A stretch of 64,000 bases of DNA, taken from positions 371,390-435,389 of the forward strand of contig NZ_JAFFID010000004.1 of NCBI RefSeq assembly GCF_017355955.1, written 5' to 3'. The notes below the pieces were generated by a model that saw only the letters and a list, made by a program, of their open reading frames with translations, was not told where the DNA came from and ran no database searches. Each line of letters starts with the position of its first letter. Position 1 is the first letter of the stretch. This DNA comes from Sabulibacter ruber (GTDB lineage: Bacteria > Bacteroidota > Bacteroidia > Cytophagales > Hymenobacteraceae). A program made the translations under genes and the position numbers. Shown here piece after piece: positions 34,238 to 43,420 of the stretch.

Positions 34238-35581
34238 ATGGCAGAAACTTCCCCCGCACCTAAATCTTCCCGCCTGGGCGGCATGTTCCGGGCGCTCCAA
34301 TACCGCAATTACCGGCTGTTTTTCATTGGGCAGAGCATTTCGCTCATCGGCACCTGGATGCAGCAGATTGCCATGAGCTGGCTCGTGTACCGCCTCACCG
34401 ATTCGGTTTTCCTGCTGGGCATGGTGAGTTTCGCCAACCAGATTCCCTCTTTTCTGTTGGGGCCGTTTGCCGGGGTTATCTCAGACCGTTTTGACCGGCA
34501 CCGCGTTCTCCTGCTCACGCAATTCCTGTTTCTGATTGAGGCCAGCACCCTGGCAACGTTGGTGCTCACCAATACCGTTACTATTTACTACATTCTGGGG
34601 TTGGGCGTGTTTGCGGGCATCGTGAACGCCTTTGACATGAGCGCGCGGCAGTCGTTTGTGGTGCAGTTGGTGGAGAAACGCGAGGACATGGGCAACGCCA
34701 TCGCCCTGAATTCCTCTATGTTCAACATGGCGCGGTTGGTGGGCCCCTCGGTGGCCGGTGTGATCATTGCGGCCGTGGGAGAGGGCATGTGCTTCCTGCT
34801 GAACGCGATCAGTTACCTGGCGGTATTAACCTCGCTGCTTTTGATGCGGGTGCCGAAAACGGAGCGGAAAACGCAGGACACCGAGGTGCTGAAATCCCTG
34901 GGCGAGGGCTTCCGCTACGCCTTCGGTTTTTCGCCCATCCGCGATATCCTCATTCTCATTGCCACTCTTAGTTTGTTTGGAATGCCGTTTACGGTGCTCA
35001 TGCCCGCCTTCGCCCGCGACGTGCTGCACGGCAACGCCAATACCCTGGGTCTGCTGATGGGTGCCTCCGGCGTTGGGGCGCTCCTAGGGGCCTTGTACCT
35101 GGCTTCCCGCAAAACCGTGGTAGGCCTGGCCCGGGTGATCGTGGTGGCGTCTGTGCTGTTCGGGATCGGGTTAATGGCCTTTGCCATTGCCAAAACCATG
35201 CTGTTTGCCATGGTGAGCATTTTTGTGGTGGGCTTGGGCATGATCCTGCGGATGGCTTCCAGCAACACCTTAATCCAGACCATTGTGGACGAAGACAAAC
35301 GCGGCCGCGTGATGAGCTTTTACTCCATGGCCTTTATGGGGATGGCACCCATCGGGAGCTTGCTGGCGGGTTGGTTGGCGGAGCGCATCGGGATTATGTA
35401 CACCTTGTTAGGCTGCGGGTTTATCTGCCTTCTAAGCATTATTCCGTTCGTGATCGGGTTGCCCCGCGCCCGGGCGTTGGTACGGCCTATCTACCAGCGG
35501 TTAGGCATTTTGCCGGAGATTGCCAATGGGTTGCAGACAGCGTCTGATCTTACCTCTCCGCCGGAGGGAGGGAAAATGTAG
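34238..35581 (+). CDS. MFS transporter, EntS/MFS_3-like
   Basis: The 447-residue protein has about 12 membrane segments. It opens MFRALQYRNYRLFFIGQSISLIGTWMQQIAMSWLVYRLT, the standard MFS_3 N-terminus. A cytosolic motif FAGVISDRFDRHRVLL marks the loop between helices 2 and 3. Later come LGLLMGASGVGALLGALYL and GRVMSFYSMAFMGMAPIGSLLAG. Close relatives export siderophores or drugs; the substrate here is unknown. It lies alone, with no regulator or siderophore genes nearby. Confidence 0.88.
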   Translation: MAETSPAPKSSRLGGMFRALQYRNYRLFFIGQSISLIGTWMQQIAMSWLVYRLTDSVFLLGMVSFANQIPSFLLGPFAGVISDRFDRHRVLLLTQFLFLIEASTLATLVLTNTVTIYYILGLGVFAGIVNAFDMSARQSFVVQLVEKREDMGNAIALNSSMFNMARLVGPSVAGVIIAAVGEGMCFLLNAISYLAVLTSLLLMRVPKTERKTQDTEVLKSLGEGFRYAFGFSPIRDILILIATLSLFGMPFTVLMPAFARDVLHGNANTLGLLMGASGVGALLGALYLASRKTVVGLARVIVVASVLFGIGLMAFAIAKTMLFAMVSIFVVGLGMILRMASSNTLIQTIVDEDKRGRVMSFYSMAFMGMAPIGSLLAGWLAERIGIMYTLLGCGFICLLSIIPFVIGLPRARALVRPIYQRLGILPEIANGLQTASDLTSPPEGGKM

Positions 35582-35590
35582 GGGAGGCGC

Positions 35591-35622
35591 TTCAAGGCTG
35601 TTTTCTTTGAAACGGCCTTGAA
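35591..35622 (+). terminator. Capped hairpin after the MFS gene
   Basis: TTCAAGGC at 35591-35598 pairs with GCCTTGAA at 35615-35622. The stem continues through TGTTTT/GAAACG with wobble pairs and the loop CTTT. It starts 10 nt past the stop codon. Confidence 0.65.
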
Positions 35623-35944
35623 ACAAAATGATCTTATTTTGGGGATAATGTGATTTGCTTTCGCTGGCGTAGTGGGGGCTGATCCAGTGACTCATGAGCT
35701 TAGTTGTTTCATAGTTAGCTTCCGTGCGCTCACGGCCGCGGGGCCCCGTCTTCCGCGCTCGCGCTGTACCAGCTTCCTTTGCTCCCTGGCGGTCGCAATG
35801 CCTGACGGCACCGGAACCTGCTAAGGCGCTCGCCCGAAAGACTGGAATCGGGGAAAGAGACAGAAGCAATAATGATGGAATCGTTTGATGAGGGAACTGT
35901 AGAGACAAGGCACTGCCTTATCTCTTTCACGCATTGCCTTTTCA

Positions 35945-35995
35945 TGGTTCAAGTCTGTGACTTGGACCTACCATGGTCGGCAGTTTGCAACTGCC
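35945..35995. repeat. Dispersed hairpin repeat, copy 2 (AAGTC-TGT-GACTT type)
   Basis: It is nearly identical to 7775-7824: TGGTTCAAGTCTGTGACTTG, then GGCAGTT-TGC-AACTGCC. It has one extra T and two substitutions, one of them in a loop. Confidence 0.75.
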
Positions 35996-36030
35996 CTGAG
36001 GCGTGAGCCTCAAACACACGTCTGCCGATT

Positions 36031-36067
36031 CGCTGGCGCGAGCCTCCGGCTCGTGTCCGCACGTATT
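36031..36067. repeat. REP-like module, single copy
   Basis: The 37 bases equal the left arm at 5187-5223 except in the hairpin, which is GAGCC-TCC-GGCTC instead of GAGCT-TGC-AGCTC. The stem pair changed on both sides, which keeps pairing. Confidence 0.8.
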
Positions 36068-36172
36068 CAGGAAGGATTTTTCTAGGTTGTAGTAAGGGTG
36101 TTCTCATTAACTATCCCATCGGATTCCCTATACTTCTTGAGCAAAGATTTCTTAATCGAGTTCAATACGGTT

Positions 36173-36210
36173 GATTCCCCCTCTGAAGGGGGCAGGGGGA
36201 ATGTTTACAC
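36173..36210. repeat. C5/G5-run repeat, single copy
   Basis: GATTCCCCCTCTGAAGGGGG, then CAGGGGGAATGTTTACAC. It matches the left arm at 7859-7894 with a few changes. Confidence 0.65.
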
Positions 36211-36267
36211 AAGTTGAGCTAATCTTCCAGAACTAACGTTTTCCAACATTTCCCCAAAAACACCCCT

Positions 36268-36308
36268 AAAACAGCAAGGCCCGCTTCTAGAGCGGGCCTT
36301 GCTGTTTT
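36268..36308 (-). terminator. Terminator after the lytic transglycosylase gene
   Basis: An 18-bp perfect stem, AAAACAGCAAGGCCCGCT at 36268-36285, pairs with 36291-36308 around TCTAG. On the minus strand it ends in TTTT. Confidence 0.85.
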
Positions 36309-36322
36309 GGATGAAGTGAAGC

Positions 36323-38566
36323 TTATTGCTTTTCCTTGATGGTCAAAGTCTCACCGATGCTCACTTTGTAATCGGTTTTGTTGTTCCAGGTTTGCAGGTC
36401 CTGCAGGGAAACGCCGTACTTGCGGGAGATGCTGTACAGGGTTTCGCCGGCAACCACGGTGTGGGTGATTGGCTCTGCGGCCGCAGCAGGTACTGTAACA
36501 GAGTCTTGGGCCACGGTTGTTTTAGGAGCAGCCGGAGCCGACACAATCAGTTGCTGGCCGATGGAGATGCCTCCCGTGGTCAGGTTGTTCCAGGTTTGCA
36601 GGTCTTGCACTGATACTCCGTACTTGCGGGACACGGCATACAACGTTTCGCCGGCAACAACGGTGTGGGTGGTGCCAGTCGCGGCAGTAGGAGCCGGAGC
36701 GGCAGCGGCTACGGTTGTAGTTGTAGTGGAAGCTGGCGCTGATTTAACCGGCGCAGAAGTAGTAACCGGAGCAGTTGTAGTTGTTGCAGCAGCAGTTGGA
36801 TTTGCTACGTTTAATTCCTGCCCAATGGAAATTGGGGTGCCGCCATCCAGGCTGTTCCAGGCCAGAAGATCAGCCATGGTGATGCCGTATTTTCTGGTGA
36901 CAGAGTACAGGGTTTCGCCTTTTTCTACCACGTGCTTACCAGAAGCAGGAATGGCCGCTTTAGCGTGGGTTACCGGAGCCGCCACTGGCTCATCCGGCGC
37001 TTTGCGTTCAATTGGCGCAGCGGGTTTGGCAGGGGTTGTAGTTCTGGCTGGGTAGGTAGATGCCGGAGCGGCAGCCACTTCTTCCTCGCGGTTTTTGCGC
37101 ACATAAGGCGGAGCAGTAGTGTCTTCCACTTCTACACTGATAGAACCAGACTTAGGCGTGGCCGGAGTTTTGGCAGCAGTAGAAGCCGGAGCAGTTGTAG
37201 TTGGTTGAGTAGCTTGGGCTGAGCTCTGGGCAAGGACTTGCTGCGTAGCCGGGGCTGGTTCCTCTTCCAAAGGTCTGATCTCTACCGGAATGCTGCTGGG
37301 GCGGGTTTCCTGTAACCAAACCACCCGACCTGGTTCCAGGTTCTCGGTTTTGCTCATGCGGTTCTTAGAAAGGAGCTTGCTCACCTTCACGCCGTATTTC
37401 TGTGAGATATCGTGCATAGACTCACCGCGCTGGGCTACGTGGTACTCGGCGTTCTTCGCTTTTCCGCGTTTGGCTTCCAGGTAATACGTTTGGCCGGTCA
37501 CTACCTCGTCAGAGGCTTGCAGTTCGTTCACGCGGATGAATTTGCTTGTAGAAATGTTGCCTTGCAGGGCCAGCATGTCTTTGGTGTCACCTTGCTTGGC
37601 TACCACCGCTTTGGGCTCATAGGTACCGTTTAGCTTGGCTTTGATTTTAGAGAAGAAGCCTTTGATTCTGCTTACACTGTCTCCTCGTCTTACAGTAGTA
37701 GCTTTAGAATCGGCGGTTTTCAGGGTAGGGCCGGCCTGGGCCAGTACCGGACGAGGTGCGCCAGCCAGGTAAGGCACCATTACAGTGTATTCTTTGTCCG
37801 AAGGCACGTTGGAAGCCAGCAGCCATTTGTTATAACGCTGAACCTCGGCGGCATCGGCCTGGGCAGACATCGCAATCTCGGTCAGGGTCTGGCCCGGTGT
37901 TGCTTTTACCGGTTGCAGCGTGATGGTAGGGTTAGGATTCTTCCCGATGGCGTTCTCGTAGGCCACTTTGTGGGCCAGGAACGTCAAGAGGTATTTGTTG
38001 GTCTGGTTGGTCACCTCCATTTTCTTCGCCCCGATGTCTGAGGTTTTGGTAAGGGCTTTGGTGCCAGTCAGGCCCTGGTAGTAAGAAAGTAGCGTGTTGA
38101 ACCAGTTGTCATAATATGCGTTGCTGCGCAGCATGTATTTGGCAGCGCCGCGGCTAGACTCAATGATGTGCTTGCGTTCGTCTACCTGGGTGTTCACTTT
38201 AATGCCCAGTTCCGTGGCCGAGCCTTCCTTGAACTGCCAGAAACCCACCGCGTTAGAAGTGGAAACGGCATCAGACACCAGGCCGCTTTCCTGCAGTACC
38301 AGGTATTTGAAATCAGTAGGAACTTTGTGCTCCTTGAACGCCTGCTCCACAAACGGGAAATAGGCATCGGCCAATTCCACCTTTTTCTGGAAGTAACCCG
38401 GATGCTTGGTCAAGGCATCCACAATTTTTTGGATGTCGGTCCGGGCGCTTTCCTGAATCTCCAGGCGGATATCAGCAAAGTACATGTTGTTAGGAACTAC
38501 CGGACTTTGGGCCTGCGCCAGAATGCACAACAGGCTGAGTAACAGGAGCGATAAAGACTTTTTCAT
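36323..38566 (-). CDS. Membrane-bound lytic murein transglycosylase-like protein with LysM repeats
   Basis: The 747-residue protein has a signal peptide (1-19), then an SLT domain at about 70-190. FKYLVLQESGLVSDAVSTSNAVGFWQF holds the catalytic Glu of the ES motif, followed by YMLRSNAYYDNWFNTLLSYYQG. Four clear LysM domains follow: one near residue 378 and three in the last 200 residues, the final two nearly identical (VVAGETLY..SRKYGVS). A degenerate LysM-like segment lies near 225. The linkers are rich in Ala, Pro and Thr. It resembles MltD: it cuts glycan strands and holds peptidoglycan through LysM. It is monocistronic. Confidence 0.92.
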   Translation of the reverse strand: MKKSLSLLLLSLLCILAQAQSPVVPNNMYFADIRLEIQESARTDIQKIVDALTKHPGYFQKKVELADAYFPFVEQAFKEHKVPTDFKYLVLQESGLVSDAVSTSNAVGFWQFKEGSATELGIKVNTQVDERKHIIESSRGAAKYMLRSNAYYDNWFNTLLSYYQGLTGTKALTKTSDIGAKKMEVTNQTNKYLLTFLAHKVAYENAIGKNPNPTITLQPVKATPGQTLTEIAMSAQADAAEVQRYNKWLLASNVPSDKEYTVMVPYLAGAPRPVLAQAGPTLKTADSKATTVRRGDSVSRIKGFFSKIKAKLNGTYEPKAVVAKQGDTKDMLALQGNISTSKFIRVNELQASDEVVTGQTYYLEAKRGKAKNAEYHVAQRGESMHDISQKYGVKVSKLLSKNRMSKTENLEPGRVVWLQETRPSSIPVEIRPLEEEPAPATQQVLAQSSAQATQPTTTAPASTAAKTPATPKSGSISVEVEDTTAPPYVRKNREEEVAAAPASTYPARTTTPAKPAAPIERKAPDEPVAAPVTHAKAAIPASGKHVVEKGETLYSVTRKYGITMADLLAWNSLDGGTPISIGQELNVANPTAAATTTTAPVTTSAPVKSAPASTTTTTVAAAAPAPTAATGTTHTVVAGETLYAVSRKYGVSVQDLQTWNNLTTGGISIGQQLIVSAPAAPKTTVAQDSVTVPAAAAEPITHTVVAGETLYSISRKYGVSLQDLQTWNNKTDYKVSIGETLTIKEKQ

Positions 38567-38771
38567 CTACTTATCGGAGAGTTGGTAAAAGAATAGTAGA
38601 AAGCCTATATTCTTGTAAAACTGGAGTTGGATGGAGTTAAATACCTATCCAGTAACCAGTTGTAAAGAGTGGCTATACCACAAAGTAGGGGATTTTGCCA
38701 AGGGAAAAGAAGCCGATGGGAATCAAAATTTACCCACACGTTTATCCACGGGCTTTTCCACAGAATGTGGA

Positions 38772-39416
38772 TTACTTTTTCCGGGCCACCAGAATGCCGT
38801 CCCTAATGGGCAACAAGAGGTTCTCTACCCTTGGGTCTTCGTGCACTTTGCGGTTGAAATCCAGAACCAGCTCCGTGTCCTTGTCCAGCTTCGGCCGAAA
38901 TTTCTCCACCACTTTCCCGCTCCACAGCACATTATCGGTGAGAATGAAGCCGCCGGGCCGCACTTTGTCAATGATCAGGTCAAAGTACAGTCCGTTGCTT
39001 TTCTTGTCGGCGTCAATGAACACCAGGTCCCACTGTTCATCCAGGGTAGGAATCACGTCGGCGGCCTGGCCCATGTGCAACTGAATTTTCTGTTCCAATC
39101 CGGCTTCAGAAATGTAACGGCGCACCATGTCTTCCAGCTCGTCGTTCACGTCAATGGTGTGCAGCACGCCGTCCTCGGCCAGTCCCTCGGCGAGGCAAAG
39201 TGCTGAGTAGCCCGTATAAGTCCCGATTTCCAGAATCCGGCGCGGCCGCATCATCTGCGAGAACATGGCCAGGGTGCGTCCCTGCAAGTGCCCCGAGAGC
39301 ATGCGCGGTTTCATCACGTTCAGGTGCGTCTCGCGGTTGAGGCGGTGCAGGAGCGGAGTTTCGGGGGTGGTATGCGCCTCGGCGTAGGCATGTAAGTCTG
39401 GGTCCAGGAAATCCAT
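38772..39416 (-). CDS. Class I SAM-dependent O-methyltransferase
   Basis: The protein is 214 residues from the ATG at 39416 (MDFLDPDLHAYAEAH). The frame is open to 39458, but those 14 residues (FLIPNSQFLI) come from an AATTCTTAATTC-type spacer. Motifs are RRILEIGTYTGYSALCLAEGL (SAM binding), LHTIDVNDEL, WDLVFIDADKKSNGLYFD (metal and acceptor site) and PGGFILTDNVLWSGKV. It matches the catechol or caffeoyl-CoA O-methyltransferase family. The acceptor is unknown. It is separated from the redoxin gene upstream by a terminator. Confidence 0.92.
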   Translation of the reverse strand: MDFLDPDLHAYAEAHTTPETPLLHRLNRETHLNVMKPRMLSGHLQGRTLAMFSQMMRPRRILEIGTYTGYSALCLAEGLAEDGVLHTIDVNDELEDMVRRYISEAGLEQKIQLHMGQAADVIPTLDEQWDLVFIDADKKSNGLYFDLIIDKVRPGGFILTDNVLWSGKVVEKFRPKLDKDTELVLDFNRKVHEDPRVENLLLPIRDGILVARKK

Positions 39417-39498
39417 CTTTTTAATTAGGAATTGAGAATTAGGAATTAAGAATGGCAAAGGTACACAGGGGAAGTTTGGGAGCGAACTATAAACAGAA

Positions 39499-39530
39499 AG
39501 CCTGTCTCTTGCGGGACAGGCTTTCTGTTT
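39499..39530 (-). terminator. Terminator between the redoxin and O-methyltransferase genes
   Basis: AGAAAGCCTGTC and GACAGGCTTTCT pair around TCTTGCGG within this span. It lies downstream of the redoxin stop codon on the minus strand, with a capped-hairpin remnant beside it. Confidence 0.7.
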
Positions 39531-39554
39531 TGGGGCTATTTTTAGGGAAATGGC

Positions 39555-40148
39555 TTAGAAACGCTTGATCAGGCAACCGGTAGCGCGGCGTTCTGCGGTG
39601 GCCACAGACCGGCCGGCCAGTAAGGCATCCAGGGCACCGGCCAGGTAGCGCTCTTTCACATAATTTTCCGCTTGCGGGTTATCGTCAATAGCGCCTTTGT
39701 AGCGCAGGTAAAATCCGTCACTGGCGTTCTGCAGCACAAATACCTCGGGGGCTTTGGTGGCGCCAAATTGCTTGCTCAGTTGCTGACTCTCGTCGGTGAG
39801 GTATGGGGCGGTTTGGGAGCTGGGCCGGTCGGGTTGGGCTTTGGGCGCTTCGCCGCCTTCTTCCAGCCCTATAGTGGTGCTCACGTAGGCAAACCGCACG
39901 CCTTTACCCGCATAGGTTTGAGCCAGGCTTTGCAGACGGCCTTCGTACAGCCTGGAGTAGGGGCAGGTTACGCTGGTGAATACCACTACCAGCACTTTGG
40001 CATCGTTGAAGCTAGACAATTCCACCGCCTGGTTTTGGGCGTTCTTCAGGGTGAAGTTCTCCACCTTGGCACCAATGCGGTAACCCGTCTGGGCGTAGGA
40101 GGCGCTGCAAAGGGCTAGAGCCAGTAAAAAAGTAAAATATTTTTTCAT
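39555..40148 (-). CDS. Exported redoxin/AhpC-TSA-like protein with a lone active-site cysteine
   Basis: The protein is 197 residues from the ATG at 40148. The frame opens at 40181, but starting at MKKYFTFLLALALCSASYAQ gives a proper signal peptide and clears the upstream gene. The thioredoxin-like fold has VLVVVFTSVTCPYSRLYEGR with one Cys (62) where thioredoxins have CxxC. The C-terminus has ATGCLIK, a second conserved cysteine of this Bacteroidota subfamily. It probably acts on periplasmic thiols or peroxide. It is 16 nt after the phosphopantetheinyl transferase gene. Confidence 0.8.
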   Translation of the reverse strand: MKKYFTFLLALALCSASYAQTGYRIGAKVENFTLKNAQNQAVELSSFNDAKVLVVVFTSVTCPYSRLYEGRLQSLAQTYAGKGVRFAYVSTTIGLEEGGEAPKAQPDRPSSQTAPYLTDESQQLSKQFGATKAPEVFVLQNASDGFYLRYKGAIDDNPQAENYVKERYLAGALDALLAGRSVATAERRATGCLIKRF

Positions 40149-40164
40149 AGGTATCAGGTTCAAA

Positions 40165-40848
40165 TCAAATAGCGTGCCCAAGTGCAGAAGGTTCGTTCTC
40201 GCGGCCAGTCAAAGGAGCTAATACGTACGTGAGCACAAACTCGGGATGCACTTCATAGTGAACGGTGTACTGCTGCCGGAAAGTATCGGTGATGACGTGC
40301 CCGGTGAATTCGCCGGCCGTTTGCCGCGTGAAATCCTCCAGTTGCAGGTTCTCAATGAAGAAAAGCTGTCGGTGCTGGTACACTTTGTACAACGTTTCTT
40401 TGGCGCTCCAGTACAGGTGCATTTTCTCGGGATCAGCTGCAGCGGCGTTCAGTTCCTGCTCACTCAGGAACCGAAAGGCCAACCTCGGGATTCTGTCTCC
40501 CTTCATTTCCAGATCCAAACCCACCTGGTGCGAATGGGAGACCAAGGCTCCCACCCAAGGCCCTGAGTGCGTTAAACTTACTTGCCAGCCTTCTACAGAG
40601 CACACCGGTACGCCGGTCTCCAGTTTGTGCAGAAGCAACGGCGGGGCCGATAGTTTCTCCAGCAGGGTATAGGCCAGCACGCGGGCGGCCAGCCACTCGC
40701 GGGTGCGCGACTCGGCTTTGAATACAGGGATTTCATGGTTGGGCCTGAGGGAAAGCAGTTGGGTTCTGAGTTGCTCCACCGTTTCTTCCACTCGCCAAAG
40801 TCCTAATAATGAGGTAGAAGACAAGGTGTTGAGTTGGTGGAGCGGCAT
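40165..40848 (-). CDS. 4'-phosphopantetheinyl transferase superfamily protein
   Basis: The 227-residue protein is Sfp/AcpT-like. Motifs are WQVSLTHSGPWVGALVS, VGLDLEMKGDRI (Mg-binding Asp and Glu) and YWSAKETLYKVY (the WxxKEAxxK signature). It loads the phosphopantetheine arm onto carrier proteins such as acyl carrier protein. No polyketide or peptide synthase is nearby, so primary fatty-acid ACP or a distant cluster is the target. It is probably co-transcribed with the redoxin gene. Confidence 0.92.
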   Translation of the reverse strand: MPLHQLNTLSSTSLLGLWRVEETVEQLRTQLLSLRPNHEIPVFKAESRTREWLAARVLAYTLLEKLSAPPLLLHKLETGVPVCSVEGWQVSLTHSGPWVGALVSHSHQVGLDLEMKGDRIPRLAFRFLSEQELNAAAADPEKMHLYWSAKETLYKVYQHRQLFFIENLQLEDFTRQTAGEFTGHVITDTFRQQYTVHYEVHPEFVLTYVLAPLTGRENEPSALGHAI

Positions 40849-40931
40849 ACGCGGTAAAGGAGGAAACGGGTTTTCGGGGTGTTTTTGGTAAATTTAGGCA
40901 AAAATCGCGTCCTACCACTTTTCCGCACGCC

Positions 40932-41861
40932 ATGGCCAGTCCGTTTCAGGTTCAGAAAATCACCACCCTCACCGGTCACCGCGACTGCGTCTACACCCTG
41001 GAACGGGCGCCCGAGACCCACAAATTCTTTTCGGCGGGAGCCGATGGCATGGTGGCACTGTGGGACCTGACTCAACCCGAGCACGGCGAGTTGGTTGCCA
41101 AGGTGAGTTCTAGCGTGTACGCGCTCAAGTACGTGGAGGAACGCAACTGGCTGCTCATTGGGCACAACCACAACAGCCTGGAAGTGCTGGACCTATCGGC
41201 GAAAGCCATCGTGAAAACCATTCCGCTGCCGTCTGCCGCCATTTTTGACATCCAATACTGCTGGGAAACCCAGCGGGCCTACCTGGCCCTGGGCGATGGC
41301 ACCCTGCAGATCATTGATCTGGAAAAGCTGGAAGTGCAGCAGGCGGTGCGGCTTTCTGAAAAGAGTGTGCGGTGCCTGGCCCTGCACCCCACTAAACCTG
41401 AACTGGCGGTGGGCTTGAGCGACAACCGCATACTGGTTCTGGAAACTTCTGCGTTACGGGGGAAGCACGTGCTGGAAAACCACACGGGCTCTGTGTTCAC
41501 CTTGGCCTACACGCCCGACGGGAATTACCTGCTCAGCGGTAGCCGCGATGCCCATTTGAGGGTCTGGGACGCAGAAAACGAGTACCGGGAACACGCCAGC
41601 ATCATCGCTCATTTGTTCACCCTCAACCACATCACCTTTAGCCCCAACGGACGGCTGTTTGCCACCTGCAGCATGGACAAAAGCGTGAAGGTGTGGGATG
41701 CCCAGAGCTTCAAATTATTGAAAGTCATAGACAAGGCGCGGCACGCCGGGCACGGCACCTCGGTGAACAAATTGTTTTGGTCGGCTCATTGGAATCAGTT
41801 AGTTTCGTGTAGTGATGACCGCAGCATTGCGGTTTGGGCGTTAACCTTGAAGGAAATATGA
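40932..41861 (+). CDS. WD40 repeat protein
   Basis: The 309-residue protein is a cytosolic propeller with about seven WD blades. Clear repeats are RDCVYTLERAPETHKFFSAG, GSVFTLAYTPDGNYLLSGSR ending RVWD, and ITFSPNGRLFATCSMDKSVK ending VWD. There is no signal peptide or enzymatic domain, so it is likely a protein-interaction platform. Its stop codon overlaps the start of the DivIVA-like gene (ATGA at 41858), so the two products are made together and may interact. Confidence 0.9.
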   Translation: MASPFQVQKITTLTGHRDCVYTLERAPETHKFFSAGADGMVALWDLTQPEHGELVAKVSSSVYALKYVEERNWLLIGHNHNSLEVLDLSAKAIVKTIPLPSAAIFDIQYCWETQRAYLALGDGTLQIIDLEKLEVQQAVRLSEKSVRCLALHPTKPELAVGLSDNRILVLETSALRGKHVLENHTGSVFTLAYTPDGNYLLSGSRDAHLRVWDAENEYREHASIIAHLFTLNHITFSPNGRLFATCSMDKSVKVWDAQSFKLLKVIDKARHAGHGTSVNKLFWSAHWNQLVSCSDDRSIAVWALTLKEI

Positions 41862-42880
41862 AGATTACACCGTTAGAAATCAGACAGAAAACGTTTGAGA
41901 AAGCGTTTAGGGGCTTGGACAAAGATGAGGTACAGGCGTTCCTGCTCAACCTTTCCCAGCAGTGGGAGAAGTTGCAGGACGAGAACAAAGACCTGCGCGT
42001 GAAGTTGGAAGTGGCGAACCGCGAAGTCCAGAAACTGCGCGAGGTGGAGTCATCACTGTACAAAACCCTCAAGACCGCCGAAGACACCAGCAACAGCATG
42101 GTGGAGCAGGCCTCCAAAGCCGCCGATCTGCAAATCAGAGAAGCCCAGCTGAAAGCCGATCAATTGCTGGACGCCGCCCGCCAGCAGGCCCGCAGCGTGC
42201 TGGAGAACGCCTACCAGCAAGCCGAGAAAACCGTGAGCGAAATGCACACCGAGGTGAAAAACATGGAGCAGGATTACCTGCGCCTGGAAGGCTACCTGGA
42301 AAGCATGGTGCGCGACCTGCATAACCTGGCTTCCGATGCCCTGGAAAAGGTAGAGAAAACCAAGTCTAAACCTAAAGCTTCAATTGGCAGTATCTTACAG
42401 AGAGCCGCACAGGTAAAAGTGCAGCGGCCCGCTGACGATAAAGATACTACCACTATGAACGCATTTACTTCAACGCCCATCATACCGGCCGCCCAACCCG
42501 TGAATGTGCCGGCATCGGCTTTCACAGACCAGCCGCAAGCGTACGAAATAGGAGGTGGCGGAAGCCGTGAGTCTATCCCGGCTACTCCTGGCACTCTCCC
42601 AGAGATTCATCCGCCAAATCCGGCTCCGGATATCCATCCGCGTACCCCGGAGATTGTGCCACCTCATATCCCAACGCCGTCTATTGATCCTCCGCAACGC
42701 GAAGAGCCTAAGCCAGATATTCCGCCAGCGCCAAGCCCAACTCCTATTGAGGAGCCAGAACCAGAGCGCGAGCAACCGGTACCAACCACTCCAGAAGTGC
42801 AACCGCCCATGACTACTACCCAGGCCAAGCCGACTGCGGCCGTGGCTGCCGGTGGAGGGTCGTTCTTTGACGAAATCTAA
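41858..42880 (+). CDS. DivIVA-domain protein with a proline-rich tail
   Basis: The protein is 340 residues from the ATG at 41858, which overlaps the WD40 stop codon; an upstream start at 41834 lies inside the WD40 gene. Residues 1-60 are a DivIVA N-terminal domain (MKITPLEIRQKTFEKAFRGL, then KDEVQAFLLNLSQQWE). A long coiled coil follows to about 160. The last 110 residues are a Pro/Glu-rich disordered tail (PPNPAPDIHP, EEPEPEREQPVP). DivIVA proteins mark curved or septal membrane and recruit partners. The tail is a plausible docking site. FolB follows after 9 nt. Confidence 0.85.
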   Translation: MKITPLEIRQKTFEKAFRGLDKDEVQAFLLNLSQQWEKLQDENKDLRVKLEVANREVQKLREVESSLYKTLKTAEDTSNSMVEQASKAADLQIREAQLKADQLLDAARQQARSVLENAYQQAEKTVSEMHTEVKNMEQDYLRLEGYLESMVRDLHNLASDALEKVEKTKSKPKASIGSILQRAAQVKVQRPADDKDTTTMNAFTSTPIIPAAQPVNVPASAFTDQPQAYEIGGGGSRESIPATPGTLPEIHPPNPAPDIHPRTPEIVPPHIPTPSIDPPQREEPKPDIPPAPSPTPIEEPEPEREQPVPTTPEVQPPMTTTQAKPTAAVAAGGGSFFDEI

Positions 42881-42889
42881 CCAGCGCTA

Positions 42890-43249
42890 ATGGGACAGAT
42901 TGCACTGGAAGGCATGGAGTTTTTTGCCTTCCACGGGTTTTATGACGAAGAGCAGAAAATAGGCAATAAGTACGGGGTAGACCTCTACATCCAAACCGAT
43001 TTGCAGGACGCCGCTGCCTCAGACAACCTGGATGAGACGGTGAACTATGAATTGTTGTACAAGCTGGTGCTGCATGAAATGGGGCATCCGGCCCGCTTAC
43101 TGGAGCATTTGGGGCACCGCATCATTGAAGGTGTTTTCCGGGAATTCCCGTTTGTGCAGCAGGTGAAAGTAAGCGTCTCCAAGTTCAATCCACCGTTAGG
43201 CGGCATCTGCCACAAAGCCAAAGTGACGCTGGAGAAGAACAAAGCATAG
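42890..43249 (+). CDS. folB: Dihydroneopterin aldolase
   Basis: The 119-residue protein is of full family length. Motifs are IALEGMEFFAFHGFYDEEQ (active-site Glu and Tyr region), YELLYKLV and VSKFNPPLGGICHKAKVTL with the conserved Lys. It makes 6-hydroxymethyl-dihydropterin in folate synthesis. It is the third gene of the WD40-DivIVA-folB operon, an unusual setting for a folate gene; no other folate gene is in the window. Confidence 0.93.
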   Translation: MGQIALEGMEFFAFHGFYDEEQKIGNKYGVDLYIQTDLQDAAASDNLDETVNYELLYKLVLHEMGHPARLLEHLGHRIIEGVFREFPFVQQVKVSVSKFNPPLGGICHKAKVTLEKNKA

Positions 43250-43420
43250 AATTGTTTTGATGCTGTTTCTTTGAAATCAAGCTTGAAACAGGATAACATG
43301 TAAACGCTTCACTGGTTTATTTACCGGTGAGGCGTTTCTGTTTTTTTGACAACCTAAGGCAATGGAATTTCAGGTATATAGGAAATCATCAATAGGACTA
43401 TACTTAAAAACGAACCTCTT

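Larger units (their letters stand above)
35582..36322. other. 741-bp repeat-rich intergenic region
   Basis: No gene is supported. In order it holds the capped hairpin of the MFS gene (35591-35622), a GC-rich stretch at 35720-35830 with GCGC-type runs, and the AAGTC-TGT-GACTT repeat (35945-35995). After those come a GAGGC/GCCTC hairpin, a REP-like module (36031-36067), a C5/G5 repeat (36173-36210) and the terminator of the lytic transglycosylase gene. A minus-strand frame at 35501-35908 runs through repeats and the end of the MFS gene and is not credible. Confidence 0.7.

Noticed and set aside
35501..35908. Minus-strand frame of 135 codons
   Set aside because: It overlaps the end of the MFS gene, its hairpin and a GC-rich repeat region; the translation has no family features.
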